Assembly: GCA_937922775.1 (NCBI GenBank)
Contig: CALAKE010000088.1
Coordinates: 1-5,925, forward strand
Origin: an uncultured bacterium
GTDB lineage: Bacteria; Acidobacteriota; UBA890
Length of the DNA: 5,925 bases
Reading direction: 5' to 3'
Program-made: the position numbers and the translations under genes
Shown: positions 1 to 5,212 of the stretch, in pieces
How the letters are laid out: each line of letters starts with the position of its first letter
How positions within the stretch are numbered: the stretch's first letter is position 1
The notes under the pieces: model-generated
What the model was told of the DNA's origin: nothing
Database searches by the model: none
Seen by the model: only the letters and a program-made list of their open reading frames with translations

Positions 1-2
1 CC

Positions 3-476
3 GGCGGGAAGATCGATGAGGCGCTGATCACCTTCTCTCGCCGCGCGATTGCGTGCATCAACATCGATGACAACAATCGGCCGGAAATCCTCGACGTCAA
101 CGAGGCCATCGTCGAGATGCGCGAGATTATGACGCATGCCCTGGAGGAGCTGCCCGACAGGGATAACCTCACGGAGGCTATCGAGGGCGTCACAGCGCAG
201 ACCGAAGAGCAGGCCTCACGCGTCCTGGCACACCCCTTTCAGCGCGAGTTCATGGTCATCCAGCTACGCAACCAGGTCGCGGCCGACTATACGTGCAGTA
301 CACGCCGTGGCGGGGATCCACCCGCTATGCCCGGTGGGCCCGACGCTCTCGGCACCTACTACGGTGTGATTTTCCGATTCAAGGCCCGCGACGATATGGG
401 AGGGGTGCTGGGGCTCCTGTGGGACCGGCAGGAAGGCAGCTGGAGAATCGTCTCGTATGACATTCTCGAGGAGTAG
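3..476 (+). CDS. Hypothetical protein, 5'-truncated (C-terminal 157 residues visible)
   Basis: The frame is open from the left edge (first complete codon at base 3) to a TAG at 474-476, so the gene begins outside the window. The first in-window ATG (base 117) is residue 39 of an uninterrupted frame and is probably internal. The visible part starts with an acidic, helix-prone stretch and includes a Gly/Pro-rich segment (GGDPPAMPGGPDALG). It ends in a beta-like tail with the pattern GVIFRFKARDD, LGLLWDRQEG, SWRIVSYD. That ending resembles the last strands of SnoaL/NTF2-like folds (a 'W-x-I-V-S-Y-D' close), but this is only an impression. I see no signal peptide, membrane segment or catalytic motif in the visible part. 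I do not recognise the family. The next gene on this strand starts about 100 bp downstream and is probably separate. Confidence 0.6.
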   Translation, partial: GGKIDEALITFSRRAIACINIDDNNRPEILDVNEAIVEMREIMTHALEELPDRDNLTEAIEGVTAQTEEQASRVLAHPFQREFMVIQLRNQVAADYTCSTRRGGDPPAMPGGPDALGTYYGVIFRFKARDDMGGVLGLLWDRQEGSWRIVSYDILEE

Positions 477-566
477 CTGGGCAACGATTGATCCGGTGCA
501 GTGGGAGCTGGATATTCGGCAACCCTCGGCTCGCCCGGACGGCGGGTCGGTAGGTCAACAGTGCCT

Positions 567-573
567 AGGGAGG
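567..573 (+). promoter_or_regulatory. Shine-Dalgarno AGGGAGG
   Basis: The sequence AGGGAGG ends 5 nt before the ATG at 579. This near-perfect anti-16S match decides the start of the small membrane protein against the upstream ATG at 501. Confidence 0.8.
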
Positions 574-578
574 TCTTC

Positions 579-797
579 ATGAAGAAGCTCGTCATCGTCG
601 GCATCGTGCTGATCGTGATCGGACTCGCCGCCTTGGTGTACGAAGGCTATGAGTATACGACTGAGCGTCAGGTGGCCGACTTGGGTGTCGCGGAAATCAC
701 GGCCCGGCAGACCGAGACAATCCCGATACCACCCTGGATCGGCGTCGTATTCGTTATCGCCGGGGTCGGTGCGATCCTTGTGGCAAAGCGCTCCTGA
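579..797 (+). CDS. Small two-helix membrane protein (DUF3185-like), unknown function
   Basis: This is a 72-residue protein. The ATG at 579 is preferred over an in-frame ATG at 501 because AGGGAGG (567-573) lies 5 nt upstream and a Lys-Lys start leads directly into a membrane helix. Residues 1-20 (MKKLVIVGIVLIVIGLAALV) form the first helix and about 53-69 the second. Between them is a loop of about 30 residues with the pattern 'YEYTTERQVADLG ... ETIPIPPWIG'. This layout, with an 'I-P-I-P-P' step before the second helix, matches small bacterial inner-membrane proteins of unknown function often labelled DUF3185 or hypothetical. The assignment comes from recall and was not tested by search. Both termini probably face the same side. 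It converges on the secreted-protein gene, with 31 bp between the two stop codons and no convincing terminator in the gap. Confidence 0.8.
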   Translation: MKKLVIVGIVLIVIGLAALVYEGYEYTTERQVADLGVAEITARQTETIPIPPWIGVVFVIAGVGAILVAKRS

Positions 798-828
798 GGC
801 GCGGCAGGCTTTTCGGCACCCGTGCGGA

Positions 829-1341
829 TCAGGTCTCCGCGCGCTTGATCTCGAACTTGCCGCCCGACACGCCGAAGCTCCACCCGCGGCCTTCCGCGGT
901 GATCTGGAGCTTGACCGTTCCCTTGGTCAGCGCTTGCTGGCTGGTTGGATCGTCGCCGCCGGTCTGTAGCTCACCCTGGGCATAGCCACCGAATATCTCT
1001 GAGATATCGGTGACCTTCGTGAATGTCCCCTTACCCTCGTCGATCTTGGTCTTGCTGAACGTAAAGCCGCCGCCCGAGACCACGAGAACGACATCGGCCT
1101 CCTGGCCATTGTCGCAGGTCACGGTGCCCTTGCCCTCGGCCTTCGAGACTATTGCGCTCCAGCCCTCCATCGAGAACGTCATCTCGCAAGTTACGTCGGC
1201 TGCCTGTGGCAATGTCATTGCACTCAATGCGGCATCTGTAGCCGCCGCCCACGCGCTGCCGCCTCCGATGAACGCTACAAAGCCCAGCACCAATATGACC
1301 ACGAAGGCCGGATTCAACTTGTGGGCGCTCGCTTTGACCAT
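829..1341 (-). CDS. Conserved-looking secreted protein of unknown function
   Basis: This is a 170-residue protein starting at the ATG at 1339-1341. The frame stays open upstream to a TTG at 1560, but the extra 73 residues are Arg/Ser/Thr-rich and read out of frame over a gene remnant. AGGGAGG (complement of 1351-1357) lies 9 nt before the chosen ATG. Residues 1-33 look like a Sec signal peptide: Lys at 3 and 8, a hydrophobic core at about 12-28, and a likely cleavage after Ala-Trp-Ala. The mature part is beta-rich with repeated Gly-containing strands: EGKGTVTCDNGQ (69-80), SGGGFTFSKTKIDEGKGTF (89-107), DISEIFGGYAQGEL (112-125) and LTKGTVKL...GRGWSFGVSGGKFEI (138-165). Two cysteines (52 and 76) could form a periplasmic disulfide. 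I recall similar 'GRGW-x-x-G-x-x-x-G-x-F' proteins annotated only as hypothetical. No enzymatic motif is visible. Confidence 0.8.
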   Translation of the reverse strand: MVKASAHKLNPAFVVILVLGFVAFIGGGSAWAAATDAALSAMTLPQAADVTCEMTFSMEGWSAIVSKAEGKGTVTCDNGQEADVVLVVSGGGFTFSKTKIDEGKGTFTKVTDISEIFGGYAQGELQTGGDDPTSQQALTKGTVKLQITAEGRGWSFGVSGGKFEIKRAET

Positions 1342-1350
1342 GGTATTTAG

Positions 1351-1357
1351 CCTCCCT
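1351..1357 (-). promoter_or_regulatory. Shine-Dalgarno AGGGAGG
   Basis: The minus strand reads AGGGAGG here, 9 nt upstream of the ATG at 1341. It fixes the start of the secreted protein at a signal peptide rather than at the upstream TTG at 1560. Confidence 0.75.
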
Positions 1358-1411
1358 GACTTGGCCGGGAATTGTCTCCGAGCTGTTTGTGGCCGCTCCG
1401 CTCGAGCAGCG

Positions 1412-1614
1412 TCAGCGATAGATGTCTCCGAGTACGAAGTAGAACTTCGACGTATCCTCGTCGCCGAAAGCCGCGGCAACGAGCACCGGACCGAACAATG
1501 TGTCCACAACCATGCCCGCCGAGAAGCTGCCGTGCAACTCCGCCGCATCGAGATCTTCAAATGACTTCCCGCTTCGCCGAAGGCCGTGAGGAAGACAGGC
1601 CCTCCGAGGGAATC
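1412..1614 (-). pseudogene. Remnant of a patatin/surface-antigen outer-membrane beta-barrel C-terminus, frameshifted
   Basis: Two minus-strand frames together read as the last beta strands of a patatin-like phospholipase with a fused BamA-type barrel. Bases 1614-1564 encode DSLGGPVFLTAFGEAGS. Bases 1561-1415 then encode, in another frame, FEDLDAAELHGSFSAGM, VVDTLFGPVLVAAAFGD and EDTSKFYFVLGDIYR, followed by TGA at 1414-1412. The signature is 'GGP-hydrophobic strand-EAG', then 'aD-T-x-x-GP-strand-G', then a closing 'FYF-x-LG' strand, as in NTE/RssA-family barrels (from memory). The two halves are separated by two bases, so a one-base loss or two-base gain breaks the frame. Nothing upstream of 1614 continues the homology and there is no start codon or RBS. 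This is therefore a 3' fragment and not a working gene. The stop lies 70 bp upstream of the secreted-protein start. Confidence 0.6.
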
Positions 1615-1718
1615 AGGGGCTGACGAGGGAGCAGGATGCCGTTCTTGCCGCCGAGATTCGCCGTGTACGGCGGTTTAGGCCGGGGGTTCTGGGCGTCGTT
1701 GGACCGGTTCAGCATGAG
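1615..1718. other. Apparently non-coding spacer with a short hairpin, downstream of corA
   Basis: About 100 bp lies between the barrel remnant and the corA stop. The only structure seen is a hairpin, CGCCG-TGTA-CGGCG (1659-1672). An alternative pairing uses CCGCC at 1649-1653 with GGCGG at 1669-1673. No T-tract follows, so I do not call it an intrinsic terminator, although it sits where corA transcription should end. Confidence 0.35.
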
Positions 1719-2684
1719 TCATTCCATCCAACCCTTGGATCGGAACCACAAGAACATGCCCGCCGCAACCAGCCCCATGCCGCCGAGGGCTAGCGGATAG
1801 CCGAGGGGATACCGCAATTCCGGCATGCGTTCGAAGTTCATCCCGTAGATGCCGGCGATCAGTGTCAGCGGCAGAAAGATTGCGGAGATGATCGTCAGCC
1901 GGCTCAACCGGCGGTTGGTCTTCTCCTGCAGAAAGGAGTCATATCGCGCTTGAAGGTCTCCGGCACGACGATCTAGGCGATCCAGGCGTCGCGCCGTCGC
2001 CGCCGTATTGCCGACGGCGACGCGAGACTGTTCGACGGCTTGCGCCAAATCGACTGCCGGGTGTTTGGTCGACCCCACCATCTCCAGAATCACCGCTCGT
2101 TCCTCGGTAACACCGTCGAGATCCACGACTTGGCGTTTCAAGTCGAGGATCTGTTCGAGATCGACCGCTCTAGGGTCCACATCCATCAGACGCGAGAGCA
2201 CGACCACAGCCTCGCGAAGCTCCGCACAACGGCGGCGAAGGTCAATGGACGATGCGATGAGAAGAGCACACACGAGATCTGAGGTCGATCGTTCTTCAAG
2301 ATGAATGCTATTCGGCAACTTCGCGTCGCTTTCCGCCGACACCCTGGATGGCAGCGCGTGAAGCGTGACGACGAGCCGATCAAAACAAACGAACAGGGCC
2401 GATTTCAGCTCAGGCGGATCGCCTGAGATCTGAGTCGGGAATTCGAAGCAAAGTGCCTCATCGATGGGCAGCACTCTTGGCGCATGCCCGCCCTCCATCA
2501 ACTCGTCGACGGAATCTTGGCCGAGCCCGAGGTCCGAGAGCACGCGCGCGCGTTCGTCCCGGTCTGGGCTTTCAACGTCGATCCAGAAGGGACCGTCTCC
2601 TTCACGCCATCGCCCGACGACGCTGGCGCACTCTACGGCACTGAGGTGCCCGCTGTCGTCCACCTCGAAGCATGTCCAGTTCAC
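1719..2684 (-). CDS. corA: CorA-family divalent cation (Mg2+/Co2+) channel
   Basis: This is a 321-residue inner-membrane channel subunit; the family forms homopentamers that carry Mg2+, Co2+ or Ni2+ inward. Residues 1-125 are the mixed cytosolic domain (start 'MNWTCFEVDDSG', then 'FWIDVESPDRDE'). Residues about 140-260 form the long charged helices leading to the pore ('DLVCALLIASSIDLRRRCAELREAV', 'ARYDSFLQEKTNRRLSRLT'). Transmembrane helix 1 is at about 262-280 and ends in the signature Tyr-Gly-Met-Asn (280-283) followed by FERMPEL. Helix 2 is at about 295-314, with the usual short basic tail (FRSKGWME). The length is normal. The start is GTG (2684-2682) with GGGAG (complement of 2692-2696) 7 nt upstream. 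The GTG overlaps the TGA of a possible small upstream ORF, suggesting translational coupling if that ORF is real. Transport specificity cannot be told from sequence. The gene symbol denotes the family, not proven orthology. Confidence 0.95.
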   Translation of the reverse strand: MNWTCFEVDDSGHLSAVECASVVGRWREGDGPFWIDVESPDRDERARVLSDLGLGQDSVDELMEGGHAPRVLPIDEALCFEFPTQISGDPPELKSALFVCFDRLVVTLHALPSRVSAESDAKLPNSIHLEERSTSDLVCALLIASSIDLRRRCAELREAVVVLSRLMDVDPRAVDLEQILDLKRQVVDLDGVTEERAVILEMVGSTKHPAVDLAQAVEQSRVAVGNTAATARRLDRLDRRAGDLQARYDSFLQEKTNRRLSRLTIISAIFLPLTLIAGIYGMNFERMPELRYPLGYPLALGGMGLVAAGMFLWFRSKGWME

Positions 2685-2950
2685 TGTCCGTCTCCCGATC
2701 CGGCTGGGGCGATCGCGTTGTCAGGCGCCAATACGCGCACGACAGGCTCACCCCTGTGCGCCTCTTGAATCACGTCTTCCAGTCTTGTCTCAAACCTACT
2801 CGGCGAACTGCTCTCGGTCGATAGGAGGACCGTGATTCCAGCCTCGGTCTCGATACTGTTGCGTGCGACGTACGCACGAATCTCGAACTCCCGTGCGCAA
2901 CTATCCACTTCGTGGCCGTCACATTGACTCAGGGTGGTGGAAAGTACCAT
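2681..2950 (-). CDS. Possible small protein upstream of and overlapping corA
   Basis: This is an 89-codon frame from an ATG at 2950 to a TGA (2683-2681) that overlaps the corA GTG by 4 nt, an arrangement typical of coupled genes. The translation has a plausible fold pattern: strand-like 'EFEIRAYVARN' and 'AGITVLLSTE', an amphipathic 'RFETRLEDVIQEAHRGE', then 'VVRVLAP'. Third-position GC is about 63% by my count, moderately high. Against it, no good Shine-Dalgarno precedes the ATG, the N-terminus is Ser/Thr/Cys-rich, and I recognise no family. The true start could be an internal GTG at about 2908. If real, it would be the first gene of a two-gene unit with corA, divergent from the antitoxin gene. 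It could equally be a chance frame in the corA leader. Confidence 0.45.
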   Translation of the reverse strand: MVLSTTLSQCDGHEVDSCAREFEIRAYVARNSIETEAGITVLLSTESSSPSRFETRLEDVIQEAHRGEPVVRVLAPDNAIAPAGSGDGQ

Positions 2951-2978
2951 TGCCGTATTACCATACTGTCAGTAGAGT
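2950..2978 (+). promoter_or_regulatory. Predicted sigma-70-like promoter of the RHH-PIN module
   Basis: TTGCCG (2950-2955, 4/6 match to TTGACA) and TAGAGT (2973-2978, 4/6 match to TATAAT) are 17 bp apart. Transcription would start near 2985, almost exactly at the in-frame ATG at 2986. That implies either a leaderless message from 2986 or a leader of about 37 nt if translation starts at 3022. The spacing is ideal but both hexamers are imperfect. Confidence 0.45.
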
Positions 2979-2987
2979 ATTACCCAT
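2955..2987. promoter_or_regulatory. Putative operator of the RHH antitoxin: palindrome between two direct repeats
   Basis: An 11-bp perfect palindrome, TACTGTCAGTA (2964-2974), lies between the predicted -35 and -10 boxes. It is flanked by a direct repeat, GTATTACCAT (2955-2964) and GTATTACCCAT (2977-2987), whose copies start 22 bp apart, about two helical turns. RHH antitoxins usually repress their own promoter by binding repeated or palindromic sites that overlap it, and this layout fits. The actual binding sequence is inferred. Confidence 0.45.
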
Positions 2988-3021
2988 GCCTCTAGTATCT
3001 GCCCGACCGGCTGCAGTGCCC

Positions 3022-3261
3022 ATGAAGACGATATCCATCAAGGTTTCCCAGGTACTCGCGGCGCGCATTGAGGATGCCGCCGAGGCGACGGAAAGATCTA
3101 AGTCTGATCTCCTTCGAGACGCCATTGAGCAGTACTTGATCCGAGGAGAGCTCTCCACCGCTCGCTCGTTCTCGTCAGAGGCCACCGATCTGTCCGGGTG
3201 TCTCGAGGGTCCCGACGACCTGTCGTTCAACCCACGGCATCTGGAAGGGTACGGCTCTTGA
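3022..3261 (+). CDS. Ribbon-helix-helix (CopG-type) antitoxin of a PIN-toxin module
   Basis: This is a 79-residue protein. MKTISIKVSQ (1-10) is the DNA-binding ribbon strand. Residues about 11-42 (VLAARIEDAAEATERSKSDL, then LRDAIEQYLIRG) form the two helices that dimerise and bind the operator. The C-terminal tail (SSEATDLSGCLEGPDDLSFNPRHLEGYGS) resembles the flexible toxin-wrapping tail of RHH antitoxins paired with PIN toxins, where 'LxGPxDLSxNPxxxEGxG' endings recur in my memory of the family. It would neutralise the downstream toxin and, alone or with it, repress the promoter. The ATG at 3022 puts Met directly before the ribbon strand, but no Shine-Dalgarno precedes it. An in-frame ATG at 2986 (12 extra residues, MPLVSARPAAVP) would suit a leaderless transcript, and a GTG lies at 3016. 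The stop overlaps the toxin start by 4 nt. Confidence 0.85.
   Translation: MKTISIKVSQVLAARIEDAAEATERSKSDLLRDAIEQYLIRGELSTARSFSSEATDLSGCLEGPDDLSFNPRHLEGYGS
3243..3249 (+). promoter_or_regulatory. Shine-Dalgarno GGAAGGG deciding a TTG start
   Basis: GGAAGGG lies inside the antitoxin 3' end, 8 nt before the TTG at 3258. It supports the TTG over the in-frame ATG at 3198, which would add 20 residues unlike a PIN N-terminus. Confidence 0.65.
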
Positions 3262-3683
3262 GCTCCAAGGTCCTCATCGATACTGGGCCCCTCGTTGCCT
3301 TCCTGAATCGGCGCGACAGGTTTTTTGACTGGGCCGTCGGCGAGCTATCGCGGGTGGCGCCGCCGCTTCACACCTGCGAGGCGGTGGTCTCGGAGGCGTG
3401 TTTTCTCCTGCAACGCGGTGCCGGGAGCGCTGAACCGTTACTGGATCTGCTGGATCGAGACCTGGTCACCCTTGAATTTCGCCTGGCAGAGGAGCACAGC
3501 AGAGTACGCAGGCTTATGAGCCGCTATCGGGACCAGGGCATGTCGCTCGCCGACGCCTGCCTCGTGCGCATGAGCGAGCTCGTCACCGATTGTACGGTGC
3601 TCACGCTCGACTCCGACTTTCGGGTCTACCGTCGTAACGGCCGTCAGGTCATCCCGGTACAGATGCCTCAGGAGATCCGCTGA
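3258..3683 (+). CDS. PIN-domain toxin (VapC-like ribonuclease)
   Basis: This is a 141-residue PIN nuclease, expected to cut RNA with Mg2+/Mn2+ and arrest growth when freed from its antitoxin. The acidic set is complete: Asp8 (KVLIDTGPLVAFL), Glu46 (VVSEACFLL), Asp99 (MSLADACLVR) and Asp118/Asp120 (VLTLDSDFRVYR). The length is typical. The chosen start is TTG (3258-3260), overlapping the antitoxin stop (TGA 3259-3261), with an SD at 3243-3249. This gives the usual PIN opening five residues before the first strand. A rare start plus a 4-nt overlap would keep toxin below antitoxin and tie its translation to it (inference). The last 35 bp overlap the 3' end of the convergent EamA-type gene. The tRNA or mRNA target cannot be inferred. 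Confidence 0.9.
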   Translation: MSSKVLIDTGPLVAFLNRRDRFFDWAVGELSRVAPPLHTCEAVVSEACFLLQRGAGSAEPLLDLLDRDLVTLEFRLAEEHSRVRRLMSRYRDQGMSLADACLVRMSELVTDCTVLTLDSDFRVYRRNGRQVIPVQMPQEIR

Positions 3684-4545
3684 GCGGCCGTCGCCTGAAT
3701 GCCGTGGCCAGCAAGACGCTGGTGAGCACGAGCGCCGCCCCGGCCATCTGGATCAAGCTGATCCGCTCACCGAGGAAAATGGCGGCCATGCTGATCGACG
3801 CCACCGTCTCCACAGGCAGCAGCAGCGCTGTCTGCCCTCCGCCCACCAATCGGATCCCTTCGATGATGGCGAGGCGAGCGATCACCGTGCCGATAACGGC
3901 GGACCAGATCACTACTCCCCATCCTTCGAAGCCAAGAGGTTGGTCTGACGGAAACAGGGGGAGGAGCAGCGGCGTGGCAAGACCGAGCGTCGTGATGATC
4001 CAGAGTGTGGTCGAGGAGGTCGGGTAGTCAACGAGGCGTGTGTGCACCACGAAGATGTAGCTGGCGTACATGAAGGCAGTTCCGAGGACCAGCACGACCC
4101 CCACGATGTCGGCCGAGCCTCCCGGGTCGGCCACCAGGACCACGCCCGACAATGCCAGCACGAGCCTCAACACATCCCGTTTAGTGACCGATTCCCCGCG
4201 CAGGTGCAGCATTGTCAGCAAGATCGCCGGGTAGATCGTGAAGATGAGAATGGCGACAGAGGCATCGACGCGGCGCAGGCCGAGATAGAAGCACAGCAAG
4301 GCCAAGGTGTTGAAGATGCCGGCCAGGACGGAGTTGAACAGCCCGCTTCGATCGATTCGGATGCGATGCGGCCGCGTCAAAAAAATCCAGAGCCACAACA
4401 ACGCGGTCGCCAGCACCATGCGTGGCGCCAGCAGTTGCACCGGGTCCGCTCCCCCCTCCAGGCCGAACTTCAACACCACCGGTAAGGTCGCCAGGCAGAG
4501 AGAGGCGAAGATCACCAGAAAGAAGCCGCGAGATTGGCTGGTCAT
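3649..4545 (-). CDS. EamA-family (DMT superfamily) transporter
   Basis: This is a 298-residue inner-membrane protein made of two EamA repeats, giving ten predicted helices at roughly 8-27, 38-56, 69-90, 94-114, 123-139, 146-167, 180-199, 208-231, 239-259 and 264-283. Repeat hallmarks are an early 'P-x-x-x-K' in helix 1 and 'AILIFTIYPAILLTMLHLRGE' at the end of the first repeat. This is echoed by 'ALLLPVETVASISMAAIFLGE' at the end of the second, each closing with Gly-Glu as is usual in this family. Members export or import small metabolites such as amino acids and nucleosides; the substrate here cannot be told. The start is ATG (4545-4543), with only a weak purine stretch (GCAGG) before it. 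The basic tail (FRRRPLSGSPEASVPG) is encoded in the 35 bp shared with the toxin gene. There is no sign that it belongs to either toxin module. Confidence 0.93.
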   Translation of the reverse strand: MTSQSRGFFLVIFASLCLATLPVVLKFGLEGGADPVQLLAPRMVLATALLWLWIFLTRPHRIRIDRSGLFNSVLAGIFNTLALLCFYLGLRRVDASVAILIFTIYPAILLTMLHLRGESVTKRDVLRLVLALSGVVLVADPGGSADIVGVVLVLGTAFMYASYIFVVHTRLVDYPTSSTTLWIITTLGLATPLLLPLFPSDQPLGFEGWGVVIWSAVIGTVIARLAIIEGIRLVGGGQTALLLPVETVASISMAAIFLGERISLIQMAGAALVLTSVLLATAFRRRPLSGSPEASVPG

Positions 4546-4786
4546 TGCGCCTGCGCTCTTGGATAGGTTGAGCCGGTCAGTCCTGTCGCACCGCTCGGTA
4601 CTGTCTCGACAGTCGATCGTGTCGCGCCGCTCGAAGGAACCCTGCAGCTACTCAGCGGCTGGGGTCACGATACTCCATTGCAGGCATGGCGGCACTCTGG
4701 AGTGGGACGTTGAACGCGTCAGGATCAGCCTATCTATGGGCACGTGGATCGTGAGGGGAAGACCGAGAATCGTGGAGGAGATTGTG
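4546..4786. other. 241-bp intergenic region between the EamA-type and second PIN genes
   Basis: Both neighbours are on the minus strand: the toxin gene ends at 4787 and the transporter starts at 4545. Besides the 18-bp units, the only structure I see is a long-loop inverted repeat, ACTCCA (4672-4677) with TGGAGT (4698-4703). The plus-strand frame that crosses the region encodes low-complexity Ser/Arg repeats and does not look like a protein. I found no convincing promoter hexamer pair or intrinsic terminator. Confidence 0.5.
4581..4634. repeat. Three tandem degenerate 18-bp units
   Basis: Adjacent 18-bp units occur at 4581-4598, 4599-4616 and 4617-4634. All share T-x-x-TGTC near the start and TCG near the end. 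Units 1 and 3 share a 14-mer with one mismatch: TGTCGCACCGCTCG and TGTCGCGCCGCTCG. Unit 2 contains the perfect inverted repeat ACTGTC-TC-GACAGT (4600-4613). The array lies 36 to 89 bp upstream of the EamA-type start, so it could hold a regulator site, or it may simply be slippage-derived repeat DNA. Confidence 0.5.
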
Positions 4787-5212
4787 TTAGCCCGGAAGAA
4801 CCTCAAATCCCAGCTTCGCGGCGTTTTCCCGAACCCGAGTGTCCAAGGTGAGGACACAGATCTCCGGCAGGGCTGACCGTGCCTCGAGGGCGCTGGCGAG
4901 GTGGAAAGCGTCGAAGGTCCGAACAGGTTCATGGGGAAAGGGCTGTCGGCTGCGTTCGAGCACCGGTGCCGAAATCCGCAAGACCTGCCAGTGGGTGCTT
5001 GCCCTCGCGAGCCGCTGCCGAACCGAGGCAGCCTGCTCATCCTTCAAGGCGCCGACCGCGGCCGCGCGAATGCAGGCGCGGTCACATTCCACCAGCAGGA
5101 GATCTGAGACGAGGACTTGAGCAGCCTGTCGCAGTACGCCGGCAACTCGAGCGCCTGGTGGCTCACCGAACAGCCAGGCGAGGACCGCGCTCGACTCGGC
5201 GTAGACCATCAT
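4787..5212 (-). CDS. PIN-domain toxin of a second module (VapC-like), with Glu at the first catalytic position
   Basis: This is a 141-residue PIN protein, a likely Mg2+-dependent ribonuclease toxin. It has acidic residues at all four expected places: Glu6 (MMVYAESSAVLAWL), Glu42 (LLLVECDRA), Asp101 (RTFDAFHLASAL) and Asp124 (VLTLDTRVREN). The first is Glu where most PIN proteins have Asp ('Y-x-D-x-S-A-L'). I recall 'YAESSAVLAWLL'-type openings in other proteobacterial-style VapC proteins, so this may be a subfamily trait rather than an inactivating change. The start ATG (5212-5210) overlaps the antitoxin TGA (5211-5209) as ATGA, and a second Met follows at once. It shares little with the first PIN protein beyond the motif, so the two modules do not look like a recent duplication. 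Confidence 0.9.
   Translation of the reverse strand: MMVYAESSAVLAWLFGEPPGARVAGVLRQAAQVLVSDLLLVECDRACIRAAAVGALKDEQAASVRQRLARASTHWQVLRISAPVLERSRQPFPHEPVRTFDAFHLASALEARSALPEICVLTLDTRVRENAAKLGFEVLPG

Noticed and set aside
477..578. GC-rich inverted repeat CCCG-gacgg-CGGG considered as a terminator
   Set aside because: The stem is only 4 bp and no T-run follows.
798..828. Short hairpin GCAC-CC-GTGC (816-825) between convergent stop codons as a bidirectional terminator
   Set aside because: The stem is 4 bp, the loop of 2 nt is too small to form well, and there are no flanking T or A runs.
1010..1564. 184-codon plus-strand frame across the secreted-protein region
   Set aside because: It is antisense to a gene with a clear signal peptide and SD, has Ala/Pro/Ser-biased composition, and matches nothing recognisable.
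1557..1715. 52-codon minus-strand frame starting just after the corA stop (MLNRSNDAQNPRP...)
   Set aside because: It has no Shine-Dalgarno and a Pro/Arg/Ser-rich sequence. It runs over the barrel remnant in a frame that does not carry the homology.
4042..4485. 147-codon plus-strand frame rich in His, Gln and Asp
   Set aside because: It is antisense to the EamA-type transporter. The composition is that of complemented hydrophobic codons, not of a protein.
4581..4634. 18-bp tandem units considered as a CRISPR array
   Set aside because: The units abut without spacers, differ from each other, are too short, and there is no cas gene in the window.
4307..4876. 189-codon plus-strand frame spanning the transporter start, the intergenic region and the second toxin end
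   Set aside because: It is antisense to two well-supported genes, and its Ser/Arg repeats come from the 18-bp tandem units.
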